Below, in pieces: positions 28,084 through 37,260 of a DNA stretch of 64,000 nucleotides; the first letter of the stretch is position 1; each line of letters begins with the position of its first letter. The translations under genes were made by a program, and so were the position numbers. The notes below the pieces were generated by a model. It worked only from the letters and a program-made list of their open reading frames with translations, was not told where the DNA came from and ran no database searches. The DNA is from Neotamlana sedimentorum. Lineage in GTDB: Bacteria; Bacteroidota; Bacteroidia; Flavobacteriales; Flavobacteriaceae. The DNA is taken from positions 372,001-436,000 of the forward strand of contig NZ_JTDW01000001.1 in assembly GCF_000943565.1 (NCBI RefSeq), read 5' to 3'.

Positions 28084-30432
28084 ATGAAAACTAAACTAAA
28101 TTTTTCGATTTTAATGTTCGCTTTGTTTGTTTTAATGTCCTGCGATAAAAAGGTTGGTAAAGCAAATTCCAATGCATTATTGGTTAAAGATGTAACTGAA
28201 TTTAACACAGCTGTAAAAAATGCCAATCCTGGAGATACAATAACTTTGGTTAATGGTGTTTGGAAAGATGTAGAACTAGTATTTGAAGGTAAAGGAACAA
28301 AAGAAAAACCTATTACTTTAACAGTGGAAACGAAGGGAGAAGTTACCTTAGAAGGAAATTCAAACTTACAACTTGCAGGCGAATATTTAATTGTAGATGG
28401 TTTGGTGTTTAAAAACGGATATACACCCACAAACGCTGTGATTTCTTTAAGAAAAAGCCGAGAGGAAATAGCAAACAACAGCCGATTAACAAATTGTGTT
28501 ATCGATAATTATAATAATCCAGAACGCCAAGTACAAGATTATTGGATTACTATTTATGGTAAAAATAATCGAATAGACCATAATCATATTGTCGGTAAGA
28601 AAAACTTAGGTGTAACCATGATAGTTGGTTTAGATACTGAGGAAAGCAGAGCGAATCATCATAGAATAGATCATAATTATTTTGGTCCAAGACCAACTTA
28701 TGGAAACAACGGAGGCGAAACTTTAAGAATTGGTACGAGTCATCATGCTCTTGAAAATTCTAATACACTAGTAGAATCTAATTATTTTGATAGAACCAAT
28801 GGCGAGCATGAAATTATTTCAAATAAAGCTTGCCAAAACACCTTTAAATATAATACTTTTTTTGAGTGTACAGGAACTTTAACCATGCGTCACGGAAACG
28901 AAACTTTAGTAGATGGTAACGTCTTTATTGGTAACGGAAAACCAAGCACAGGTGGTGTTCGTTTAATAAACGAATCCCAAACCGTTATAAATAACTATCA
29001 TATTGGATTAACAGGCTACCGTTTTAGAGGCGCTTTTGTAATGATGAATGGCGTGCCTAATTCGCCACCAAACCGTTATGTTCCGGTAATCAATTCTAAA
29101 GTTAATAATAACACATTTATAAACTGCGACCACATTCAATTATGTGCAGGTAGCGATGCCGAACGAAGCACTGCTCCAAAAACATCAGAAATTTCTAATA
29201 ATATTTTTTATCACGAATCTAAGTCCGATTTGTTTACCGTTTACGATGTCATAAGTGGAATAACCTTTAAAAATAATATTCTAGGAAATAATTTAAAACG
29301 ACTTTTAAAAGACGGATTTACTAATACTGAAATCACTTTAGTAAAAAACGATCAAGGGTTTTTAATACCAACATCCAATGCTATAAAACCTATTTCAATA
29401 AGTCCTAAAATTGCAACAAAAGAAAATACAGGAGTTTCATGGTATTCAAAAGATGATGAGGATGTTGCGTTAAATTCGGGAAGTATAATTAAGGTTAAAC
29501 CCGGCATTAATACCTTATACGATATTGTCAAAACATCTAAACCTGGTGATATTATAGCATTAGAAGAAGGCGGAGAGTATTTAATCACTAAAGCTGTCGC
29601 AGTAAATCATCCCTTAACTTTTAAAACCATAGGCGAGAAAAAAGCAACAGTTTTGTTTGAACGTATGATGGCTTTCCAAATTCAAAATGGAGGAAGTTTA
29701 GAATTAGAAAACGTGTCGTTCGACGGTTCAAAATCACCCGACTATGCCGGTAATTCGGTAATATGTACCAGTAAAAACTCCATGATTGAAAATTATAAGC
29801 TTTTTATAAATAATTGTGAGTTTAAAGATATGGTTGTAAATCACTCGTTCGATGTGCTTCGTGTTTCAAAAGGCACCTTTGCCGATACTATAAGCATTCA
29901 AAATTCAATCTTTAAAAATATTTCAGGTCATATCGCTGCTTTAGATAAAGAAACTGATGATATTGGTGCATATAACGTAGAGTATTTTATAATGAAAAAC
30001 AATATAATTACAGATTTACAAGGAACTGCTTTAAGGTTGTATAGAGGTGGTAAAGATGAAAGTACATTTGGTCCTTTTCTTGAAGTAAACCACAATGTAT
30101 TTAATAATGTAGGTTTTGGTAAAAAGAATAAATACGAAGCAGCAATGTCACTTTATGGTGTGCAAGTAAATACCATAGAAAACAATATTTTTAATAATAC
30201 TAAGGCTTTAAATATGCATTTAGTGGTTGGCGAACCTATTGTAAATTTGTTTAATAATAATTTTTATAATTCCGAAGAACTTATTGTAACTGGCGACCAA
30301 GCTTATGTTGAAAAAAATACTTGGAATTATAATCCAAAGTTCGTAGAAAATACTTTTAAATTAAGTAAAACATCGCCTTTAACAGGAAAAGCGACTGATG
30401 GTTTTAATTTAGGTATTTTGGAAAATGAGTAG
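28084..30432 (+). CDS. PL6 family alginate lyase, lipoprotein
   Basis: 782 residues with a lipobox leader (FVLMSCDKK). It contains two parallel beta-helix domains (about 30-430 and 470-782), the two-domain architecture of AlyGC-like PL6 enzymes. The active-site region is visible: NGGETLRIGTS, NGEHEIISNKACQNTF (with the catalytic Lys) and TLTMRHGNETLVDGN (with the catalytic Arg). PL6 members cleave alginate, often at G- or MG-blocks. Together with PL7 it probably completes extracellular or periplasmic depolymerisation. It is last in the operon; a strong terminator follows at 30458-30499. Confidence 0.94.
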   Translation: MKTKLNFSILMFALFVLMSCDKKVGKANSNALLVKDVTEFNTAVKNANPGDTITLVNGVWKDVELVFEGKGTKEKPITLTVETKGEVTLEGNSNLQLAGEYLIVDGLVFKNGYTPTNAVISLRKSREEIANNSRLTNCVIDNYNNPERQVQDYWITIYGKNNRIDHNHIVGKKNLGVTMIVGLDTEESRANHHRIDHNYFGPRPTYGNNGGETLRIGTSHHALENSNTLVESNYFDRTNGEHEIISNKACQNTFKYNTFFECTGTLTMRHGNETLVDGNVFIGNGKPSTGGVRLINESQTVINNYHIGLTGYRFRGAFVMMNGVPNSPPNRYVPVINSKVNNNTFINCDHIQLCAGSDAERSTAPKTSEISNNIFYHESKSDLFTVYDVISGITFKNNILGNNLKRLLKDGFTNTEITLVKNDQGFLIPTSNAIKPISISPKIATKENTGVSWYSKDDEDVALNSGSIIKVKPGINTLYDIVKTSKPGDIIALEEGGEYLITKAVAVNHPLTFKTIGEKKATVLFERMMAFQIQNGGSLELENVSFDGSKSPDYAGNSVICTSKNSMIENYKLFINNCEFKDMVVNHSFDVLRVSKGTFADTISIQNSIFKNISGHIAALDKETDDIGAYNVEYFIMKNNIITDLQGTALRLYRGGKDESTFGPFLEVNHNVFNNVGFGKKNKYEAAMSLYGVQVNTIENNIFNNTKALNMHLVVGEPIVNLFNNNFYNSEELIVTGDQAYVEKNTWNYNPKFVENTFKLSKTSPLTGKATDGFNLGILENE

Positions 30433-30457
30433 ATAAAATTTTAGTTTAGTAATAGTT

Positions 30458-30499
30458 AAAGCCCTAAAGGTTAATCTTTTGATTCTTTAGGGCTTTTTT
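30458..30499 (+). terminator. Rho-independent terminator after PL6
   Basis: AAAGCCCTAAAG (30458-30469) and CTTTAGGGCTTT (30485-30496) form a perfect 12-bp stem followed by T residues. It separates the lyase operon from the susCD operon. Confidence 0.85.
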
Positions 30500-30566
30500 A
30501 TATGTTGAAATTTAAGAAACTGAAAAACAATATGTTAAATGTATTCTATTTTTTTTATAAAAAGCT

Positions 30567-30630
30567 TTGATGATAAAATTTTATATCATATATTTGGTAC
30601 ACCAGTTTGGGGTACCAATTTGGAATACCA
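30567..30630 (+). promoter_or_regulatory. susC promoter with triple operator
   Basis: TTG (30567-30569), 19 bases, then TATATTTG (30589-30596) matches the Bacteroidota sigma consensus. Three palindromic boxes follow at exact 13-bp steps: TGGTACACCA (30595-30604), TGGGGTACCA (30608-30617) and TGGAATACCA (30621-30630). The first overlaps the -7 box. It is the densest site of the proposed alginate regulon. Confidence 0.72.
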
Positions 30631-30813
30631 GACAAAAACCTATAAAACTAAATTAAATATGAACATTATGAAAAGAACACATCTCTAAAATTCTTCATTG
30701 CAAACCAAAGTGTGCAAATCATAATTTAAAAGCATTTTTTACTCTTAAAAGGATGTCAGTAGGTAATAAAATCATAAGCCTATGACAGGTTATCTTATGC
30801 CTTTAAATTTAAA

Positions 30814-30837
30814 AATTGGTTAAAAAATTAACCAATT
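30814..30837 (+). promoter_or_regulatory. Perfect hairpin in the susC 5' leader
   Basis: AATTGGTTAA (30814-30823) and TTAACCAATT (30828-30837) form a 10-bp stem with a four-base loop, 35 bp before the susC ATG. The leader is long (about 235 bases after the promoter) and contains a 9-codon ORF starting at about 30660. A role in mRNA stability or translation control is possible. Confidence 0.4.
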
Positions 30838-30872
30838 AAAAAGTAAATACTAACAACTAAATAAATCATTAA

Positions 30873-33800
30873 ATGAAATTAAAAGTGAAACTAAGCTTAT
30901 GGCTACTTTTGATATTTAATATATCATTATTTGCCCAAGATGGATATCAAATATCCGGAGTTGTAAAAGATGAGTCAGGAATGCCAATTCCTGGTGTAAA
31001 TGTAATTGTAGAAAATACCACAAAAGGAACCGCAACCGATTTTGATGGCCAATTTCAATTAACGGTCTCAAACGGTGATATTTTGAAATTTTCATACCTC
31101 GGTTATATAGGTCAAAGCCTTAATATTACAGGGCAGAAATCAGTGGAAATTATATTAATAGAAGACACTAGTGCTTTAGAAGAAGTTGTTGTTGTTGGTT
31201 ATGGCGTTAGAAAAAAATCACATTTAACAGGAGCCATTGCTAAAATTGGTGGAGAAGATGTGGCGGCGGTTCAAGTAGCGCGAGTAGATGAAGCCTTGGC
31301 AGGTAAATTACCAGGGGTTTTAATACAAAATCAAAGTGGAGAACCTGGTGCCGATTTAAAAATACAAATTAGAGCAGCATCCTCTATATCTGGAGACTCT
31401 GGTCCTTTAATTGTTGTTGATGGATATCCTATTTCTGGCAATTTAGCAACAGTTAACCCGAACGACATAGAAAGCATGGAAGTTTTAAAAGATGCTGCAT
31501 CTGCTGCAATTTATGGGTCTAGAGGTGCCAATGGTGTTATTTTAGTTACAACCAAAAAAGGAAAAACAGGAAAACTTAATTTTAGCTATAATGCTTATAC
31601 AAGCACATCTAGCAAATATGTAAGAGATATCGAAATGTTAAAAACAGCTTCAGAGTGGGCGGCCGAAATACAAACTGATGCCTACGACCTTTCTGAAATA
31701 GATCCGGCACTACTAGCTTACAGATTAGATGCCTACGAAAATGCTCCAGACGTAGTTAGTGTAGAAGATTGGCTATTTAGAAATGGCAACTCAACCAGTC
31801 ATGATTTTAGCGTAAGTGGGGGTTCAGAAAATTTAAAAGGTTTTGCATCTCTAGGGTATTTAAAAACAGATGGGATTGTAAATGGTCAAGGTTTCGAGCG
31901 CGTAAATGCCCGAATGAATATTGATGCCAATTTAAACGATAAACTACAAGCTGGAATGAGTATAAATGGCTACTATGGTAATCAGGATATTGTGCCTTGG
32001 GATATGCGTGATCTTTTAAGAACTTATAGTATTAGCCCAATTTATCATACAGCAGAGTCTATTGCCTTTGTGCAAGAATTAGATTCTAAACGACAAGCCT
32101 TATACGAATCGGGTTTTACTGGGGCAAATGTTGATAGAAGCTTCGATCAAGATAGAAGAGGTATAGGTTTAGATCCTACAAGTATATACTTATTACAACC
32201 TGGTGATGTGGTACACGATTGGCATTATGGAAGAAATCAAAATGGTATTGGAGGTACAGGAGATGCGGGTGTAGGTGCAAAATTTGATAATTCAAGACGT
32301 TGGAAGAAAACATATTTTGCTAATATGAACTCTTATTTACAATACACCATTCTAGAAGGTTTAAATATTAAAACTGTTTTCGGATCAGATATTCAAGATA
32401 CTCAAGATTTTTACTATAGAGGTATTTTATCTGATGGACAGCAACGTTCTACACAAACAAACTTAGATATTTCTAACATTAAAAAATCTACCATTTTAAG
32501 CGAAACTACTTTAAATTATGCTAAAGTATTTAATGATAAGCACGATGTGTCTGCAGTAGTAGGTTTAGAGTTTCAAAACACATACTATAAAGGTATTGTA
32601 AACGATGGTACAAACGTTCCTTTTGGCTTACCATTAAATTATTCATTTTTTAACGCAGAAGATGTAGTTTCTTACGAAGTGGATGAGACACGATCAAGAA
32701 GAAGTATTTTTGGTAGAGTAAATTATGCTTTTGATGACAGGTATTTATTATCATTTTCATTAAGAAGAGATGGCGATTCTAGATTTGGTGCAAATAAAAA
32801 ATATGCAACATTTCCAGCATATTCAATTGGTTGGAACATGCATAAAGAAGCCTTTTTAGCCGATAGTAAAGTTATAAGTTTATTAAAACCTCGTTTTAGC
32901 ACAGGGTCATTAGGTACAGAATCTTTCCTTGGGTCGTACGATGCACTAAGTATATTAAGTACATCACAAACTGCTTTTGGTACAGGGTTTTTAATTCCAA
33001 ATAACGTTGCAAATCCAGACTTAACTTGGCAAACCAATAAAGAAACAAACTATGGTATAGACACCGGTTTTTTAAATAACCGTTTTAGGCTTAGTGTAGA
33101 TTATTATACTTCAGATATTGAAGATATGCTAATTAACCAAAGTGTATCAGAAGTTTTAGGAACGCCTTCAATTGTATTAAATCGAGGCGATGTAAAAAGC
33201 TCAGGACTTGAGTTTGAATTTAATGCAGGCATCATTCAAAAAGAGGATTTTAACTGGAGTATTAATGCTAACTTATCTACCGTAAAAACAGAAATTACAA
33301 GTTTAGGAGATTTAGATGCATTACCAACTCAAATTTATGGAGGACCAAGCGGAAGAGGGCCTGAGTTTAGAAACTACGTTGGTGGTGAAATAGGCGAAAT
33401 GTGGGGCTACCAAGTAACTGGCGAAGTAGAAACTATTCATATAGAAGATCCATCTCGAAACATAGGTTTTGGAAGTTCAGAATGGTATGTAGTAGATCAA
33501 AACGGAGATGGAGAAATAACTTACGAAGGCGATTACGTAAAATTAGGTTCAGCCAACCCAGATTTTTACTGGGGGTTATCAAGCTCAATGAATTATAAAA
33601 ATTTCGATTTTTCATTTCAATTTCAAGGATCACAAGGCGCAGAGGTTTATAACATAGATCCGTTATATTGGAAATCACAGTTTGGAGGAAGACTAAGAGC
33701 TAGCTTTGATGCCAATAACGATGGTATTGCAGATGCATCGGGTAAATTTTACGAAGAAACCAGAGATGCACACGGCTCAGGGATACAAGATGCATCGTAT

Positions 33801-34055
33801 ATAGCATTACGTAACTTAACTTTTGGGTATACTTTAAATCCAGATTTTGTAAATAAAGTAGGTATTGGTTCCATGAGAGTTTATGTAGCAGCATCCAATT
33901 TATTGTACATAATGGGAGATAATTATACATCTTACAACCCTGAAGGGGTAGAAACAGAAAACACAGGTTATGCAGGGCCAACTACCTACGGATATCAAGA
34001 AGGAGCTAGCCCAATTACTAGAAGTTTTACGTTTGGAGTTAATGTGAATTTTTAA
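30873..34055 (+). CDS. SusC-like TonB-dependent outer-membrane transporter (alginate locus)
   Basis: 1060 residues with a signal peptide ending SLFAQ. A carboxypeptidase-regulatory-like beta domain follows (about 25-100: ISGVVKDESGMPIPGVNVIVE), then the TonB box/SusC signature near VVVGYGVRKKS, a plug domain (LAGKLPGVLIQNQSGEPG...) and a 22-strand barrel ending FTFGVNVNF. No STN domain is present, so this receptor is not wired to a sigma/anti-sigma pair. It imports oligosaccharides together with the SusD lipoprotein 11 bp downstream. The setting between PL6 and a DEH-type reductase indicates alginate oligomers as cargo. Confidence 0.95.
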   Translation: MKLKVKLSLWLLLIFNISLFAQDGYQISGVVKDESGMPIPGVNVIVENTTKGTATDFDGQFQLTVSNGDILKFSYLGYIGQSLNITGQKSVEIILIEDTSALEEVVVVGYGVRKKSHLTGAIAKIGGEDVAAVQVARVDEALAGKLPGVLIQNQSGEPGADLKIQIRAASSISGDSGPLIVVDGYPISGNLATVNPNDIESMEVLKDAASAAIYGSRGANGVILVTTKKGKTGKLNFSYNAYTSTSSKYVRDIEMLKTASEWAAEIQTDAYDLSEIDPALLAYRLDAYENAPDVVSVEDWLFRNGNSTSHDFSVSGGSENLKGFASLGYLKTDGIVNGQGFERVNARMNIDANLNDKLQAGMSINGYYGNQDIVPWDMRDLLRTYSISPIYHTAESIAFVQELDSKRQALYESGFTGANVDRSFDQDRRGIGLDPTSIYLLQPGDVVHDWHYGRNQNGIGGTGDAGVGAKFDNSRRWKKTYFANMNSYLQYTILEGLNIKTVFGSDIQDTQDFYYRGILSDGQQRSTQTNLDISNIKKSTILSETTLNYAKVFNDKHDVSAVVGLEFQNTYYKGIVNDGTNVPFGLPLNYSFFNAEDVVSYEVDETRSRRSIFGRVNYAFDDRYLLSFSLRRDGDSRFGANKKYATFPAYSIGWNMHKEAFLADSKVISLLKPRFSTGSLGTESFLGSYDALSILSTSQTAFGTGFLIPNNVANPDLTWQTNKETNYGIDTGFLNNRFRLSVDYYTSDIEDMLINQSVSEVLGTPSIVLNRGDVKSSGLEFEFNAGIIQKEDFNWSINANLSTVKTEITSLGDLDALPTQIYGGPSGRGPEFRNYVGGEIGEMWGYQVTGEVETIHIEDPSRNIGFGSSEWYVVDQNGDGEITYEGDYVKLGSANPDFYWGLSSSMNYKNFDFSFQFQGSQGAEVYNIDPLYWKSQFGGRLRASFDANNDGIADASGKFYEETRDAHGSGIQDASYIALRNLTFGYTLNPDFVNKVGIGSMRVYVAASNLLYIMGDNYTSYNPEGVETENTGYAGPTTYGYQEGASPITRSFTFGVNVNF

Positions 34056-34066
34056 AAAACTTAATC

Positions 34067-35410
34067 ATGAAAAAAATAGAAATTATATATATATTATTGT
34101 TGTCTGTGTTCTTAGCAACATCTTGTGACAATGATTTAGATCAAATCCCGCCAAAAGATTTAGAATCTAGTGCTTTAACAGAATATGAGCCTGTGTTATT
34201 CGCAGCATATTATTATCAAACAGGAGCTTCTACACCTTTATTAATTATGGGAGACTTTAGAGCGGATAATATGCAAATGATTGAGGAACCTTATCCTGCC
34301 TTTGATAGATTTAATGCCGATTTAGCTGGTGGCGATTTAGTAGAGCAATTTTTCCGTCCTTTTTACAGCAATTTATACAAAGCCATTTTAAGTGCAAATA
34401 ATGTTATAGATAACTCTGCCGACGATACAGAAATATCTGAAGCTTACTTTTTAAGAGCATTATCTTATTTTAAATTAGTTACTGTATTTGGAGATGTTAC
34501 TATTAATTTATCTCCAACACCAAATACTTCAGATTTATCAATATTAGAAAGACAACCCGCAGACGATGTTTATAACAACATTATTATCCCAGATTTACAA
34601 GCTGCTATTTCAGGATTAACAAATTCAGAAATTAGTGAAGGTCGAGCCTCACAGTTAGCAGCACAAGCACTTCTGGGTAAAGTTTATATGTACAGAGGTA
34701 ATTACAATAGTGCAGCGCCATTGCTGGCTGGAGTTGTAAATAATGCTGGAGGAGTAGGAGTTACTCTAGAGCCGGATTTTGCAAATGTTGTAGTAGATGA
34801 AAATTCAGAAGTTATTTTCGCCACTAAATTTTCATCATCTATTTCAGATGCTTACAGTTTTGCCTCAGAATTTCCTATCTGGTTTTCTGGAGCCGATACA
34901 AAATCGCCATTACCACTAGATCCTGATTTAACAGCAGCTTTCGATGAAAGTAGTGCAAATGCTGGAGCAACAGATTTAAGAAAAGATTTAACTATTGATG
35001 AAGTTAATAATACAGGAATAAAATATACTGGAGCTCTAGAGCAAGATCATATAGAAATGAGGTTATCAGATTTCATTTTAATGCACGCCGAGGCCTTAAA
35101 CGAAACTACAAATGCAACAGGAGCACAATCAGCCACAATTTTAGCATTGTTAGACGATATTAGGTCTAGAGCAGGTTTACCAAGTTTAGTAGGTACAGCA
35201 ACTACTCAAGCCGAAGTAAGAACAGCTATAGCTAAAGAAAGACGCTTGGAGCTAGCATTAGAAGGTCACCGTTGGTTCGATTTGGTTAGAACGAATACGG
35301 TCGATGAAGAAATGGGAGAGGTAATCAATAGTAATTATTACATATTTCCAATTCCTACCTCCGAAATTACAGCAACTAATAGTGTGATTACTCAGAATCC
35401 AGGATATTAA
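34067..35410 (+). CDS. SusD-like glycan-binding lipoprotein (alginate locus)
   Basis: 447 residues with lipoprotein leader ending ATSCDND. It is a RagB/SusD family protein: the N-terminal part has tetratricopeptide-like helices (AYFLRALSYFKLVTVFGDV) and the C-terminal region carries the standard RAGLPSL, KERRLELALEGHRWFDLVR and final IPTSEITATN...QNPGY segments. It caps the SusC barrel at the cell surface and binds incoming oligosaccharide. It is somewhat short for the family. A strong terminator follows at 35454-35505. Confidence 0.95.
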   Translation: MKKIEIIYILLLSVFLATSCDNDLDQIPPKDLESSALTEYEPVLFAAYYYQTGASTPLLIMGDFRADNMQMIEEPYPAFDRFNADLAGGDLVEQFFRPFYSNLYKAILSANNVIDNSADDTEISEAYFLRALSYFKLVTVFGDVTINLSPTPNTSDLSILERQPADDVYNNIIIPDLQAAISGLTNSEISEGRASQLAAQALLGKVYMYRGNYNSAAPLLAGVVNNAGGVGVTLEPDFANVVVDENSEVIFATKFSSSISDAYSFASEFPIWFSGADTKSPLPLDPDLTAAFDESSANAGATDLRKDLTIDEVNNTGIKYTGALEQDHIEMRLSDFILMHAEALNETTNATGAQSATILALLDDIRSRAGLPSLVGTATTQAEVRTAIAKERRLELALEGHRWFDLVRTNTVDEEMGEVINSNYYIFPIPTSEITATNSVITQNPGY

Positions 35411-35453
35411 CAATTTACTTGAATAGGAGTATTTAAGTTAGTTTAGTTTTTTT

Positions 35454-35505
35454 AAAGGTTAGCCAACATCAGTAAAGATGTGGTATGTGTTGGTTAACCT
35501 TTTTT
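35454..35505 (+). terminator. Rho-independent terminator after susD
   Basis: AAAGGTTAGCCAACA (35454-35468) pairs with TGTTGGTTAACCTTT (35488-35502), with one mismatch in the middle, and a T run follows. It ends the susCD transcript. Confidence 0.8.
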
Positions 35506-35555
35506 AATTTTATTTTGGTAAGTAAAATTATTTAAATAGTTTTACCTAATAAAAC

Positions 35556-35565
35556 TGGCGTACCA
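35556..35565 (+). promoter_or_regulatory. Single operator box before the FadR-type regulator
   Basis: TGGCGTACCA matches the boxes at 25061 and 30595. It lies 13 bp upstream of the regulator's ATG (35579), a position suited to autorepression. Confidence 0.6.
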
Positions 35566-35578
35566 ATTTATTTTGCAA

Positions 35579-36316
35579 ATGAACATAGATATTCTCTCAA
35601 AAAATGAAAATCAAGAAATTACAACCAGAGTAAATAATATAATTTCTAAAATAAGTGATTTAATAAAAGAAAAACATTTACAACCTGGAGACAAACTTCC
35701 TGCAGAAAGAATTCTTGCAGAAAAGTTTGATGTAAGTCGGCGAAGTATACGTGTAGCTATTTTAAAACTAGAATCTTATGGTATTTTAAAAGCTATACCA
35801 CAAAGTGGAACCTTTATTGCAAATATTGGAACTATAGCCATGAATGGAATGATAGATGATATTTTAAATTTGGGTTTACCGGATTTTAAATCTTTAGTTG
35901 AAACTAGAATTTTATTAGAACTTAAAGCTGTAAGGCTAGCCGCATTAAGGCGTTCTGAGGAAGATTTACTAAGAATAAAAGAAGCTTTAACGGCTCATGA
36001 AAATAAACTTAAGTCTGGCGAAGATGCAGTTCAAGAAGATTTATTATTTCATTTAGCCATTGCCAAGGCAAGCGGAAATGTTACTATTAATCAAATCATG
36101 ATTGGTATAACGCCACAAATTATAGTCGATTTTAAAAAGTATCATAAAGATTATAATTCACTAGATGCGTTACGAATTATTGAACATGCTGAAATTTATG
36201 AAGCGATAAAATCAAAAAATCCACAACTGGCAAAAGAAAAAATGAAAGAGCATTTTAAGATGTTGTATCAATATTGCTATGATATTAAAAGCTTAAATAA
36301 AAATCAAAATACTTAA
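35579..36316 (+). CDS. GntR-family (FadR subfamily) transcriptional regulator
   Basis: About 245 residues from ATG 35579; a TTG six bases upstream is an alternative start but less likely. The N-terminal winged helix has the GntR signature LQPGDKLPAERILAEKFDVSRRSIRVAILKL split over about residues 28-58, then QSGTFI. The C-terminal FCD ligand domain contains the metal-binding pattern, with DLLFHLAIAKASGN and later HAEIYEAI and MKEHF. FadR-type regulators sense small carboxylates and usually release DNA when bound. Boxes before the lyase operon, susC and its own gene suggest that it represses the alginate locus until a uronate product appears. It is followed by the SDR gene 22 bp on. Confidence 0.92.
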   Translation: MNIDILSKNENQEITTRVNNIISKISDLIKEKHLQPGDKLPAERILAEKFDVSRRSIRVAILKLESYGILKAIPQSGTFIANIGTIAMNGMIDDILNLGLPDFKSLVETRILLELKAVRLAALRRSEEDLLRIKEALTAHENKLKSGEDAVQEDLLFHLAIAKASGNVTINQIMIGITPQIIVDFKKYHKDYNSLDALRIIEHAEIYEAIKSKNPQLAKEKMKEHFKMLYQYCYDIKSLNKNQNT

Positions 36317-36338
36317 CACTAACAAGAAAGAACAAAAA

Positions 36339-37094
36339 ATGGGAAGATTAACAGGAAAAATAGCAGTAGTAACTGGGGGAGCGAGAGACATAGGTCGTTC
36401 AATTTGTGTAAAATTAGCAAAAGAAGGTGCCAAGGTAGTTGTAAACTATTTAAATAGTGAAAAGGATAGAGATGCAACATTAGAAGCTATTAAAGCTATA
36501 GGAGGAGAAGCCATTGCAGTTTATGGAGATGTTACAAAACAAACTGATATTGATGCCATGGTAGCTAAAACAAAAGAAGCTTTTGGAGATAAAATTGATA
36601 TTCTTGTTAATAATGCAGGTGGATTATTCGGCAGAAGAACAGCAGAAGAGCTAGATGAAGATTTTTACAACCTAGTAATGGGAGTTAATTTTAAAGGTGT
36701 TGTTTTTGTAACCCAAGCATTTAAAGCCATGATGGAAGAAGGCGCATCAATAGTAAATTTAGCTTCACAAGCTGGTCGAGATGGCGGCGGTGGCGGTTCT
36801 GTATTATATGCTGCATCAAAAGGTGCTATTATGACATTAACTCGTAACTGGGCTAAAGAGTTTGGCCCACAAGGTATTCGCATAAATGCAGTTTGCCCAG
36901 GTTTAATAGGAACTAAGTTTCACGACGATTTTACTCAAGATGAGGTTAGAGTAAAAGTAGCAGCATCAACTCCCTTAAGAAGAGAAGGACACCCAGATGA
37001 GGTGGCAGATTTGGTTGCTTATTTAGCCAGTGATGAAGCGTCATTTATAACAGGAAATAATGTAGATATTAATGGTGGTTTAGCATTTAGTTAA
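36339..37094 (+). CDS. Short-chain dehydrogenase/reductase, probable DEH reductase
   Basis: 251 residues, cytoplasmic, classical SDR. The nucleotide-binding motif is TGGARDIG, the structural motif NNAG, the catalytic Ser lies in NLASQAG, and Y-x-x-x-K reads YAASK. The end is GNNVDINGG. In alginate pathways an SDR reduces 4-deoxy-L-erythro-5-hexoseulose uronate (DEH) to 2-keto-3-deoxygluconate using NAD(P)H. That assignment rests on linkage to PL6, PL7 and susCD rather than on diagnostic residues. It is in an operon with the regulator and is followed by a terminator. Confidence 0.85.
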   Translation: MGRLTGKIAVVTGGARDIGRSICVKLAKEGAKVVVNYLNSEKDRDATLEAIKAIGGEAIAVYGDVTKQTDIDAMVAKTKEAFGDKIDILVNNAGGLFGRRTAEELDEDFYNLVMGVNFKGVVFVTQAFKAMMEEGASIVNLASQAGRDGGGGGSVLYAASKGAIMTLTRNWAKEFGPQGIRINAVCPGLIGTKFHDDFTQDEVRVKVAASTPLRREGHPDEVADLVAYLASDEASFITGNNVDINGGLAFS

Positions 37095-37117
37095 TTTCTG
37101 GTATTACCTTATTTTAT

Positions 37118-37148
37118 AAGCCCAATAATTTCATCATTATTGGGCTTT
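37118..37148 (+). terminator. Rho-independent terminator after the SDR gene
   Basis: AAGCCCAATAAT (37118-37129) pairs with ATTATTGGGCTT (37136-37147), followed by a short T/A stretch. It marks the right end of the alginate locus. The hairpin may also serve the leftward epimerase gene, whose stop is at 37261. Confidence 0.75.
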
Positions 37149-37260
37149 ATATTTATCGATAATATGACAGAGCATGTCTACCGTTGTCAGTTGTGTTTAA
37201 TTAATTTTTTAGTGTATTGATATAAAAAAATGATAAATAAATTGTTTGTTTAACTCAAGT

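Noticed and set aside
35573-35578. TTG start for the FadR-type regulator
   Set aside because: An ATG follows two codons later, with no added conserved residues before it, so ATG 35579 is preferred.
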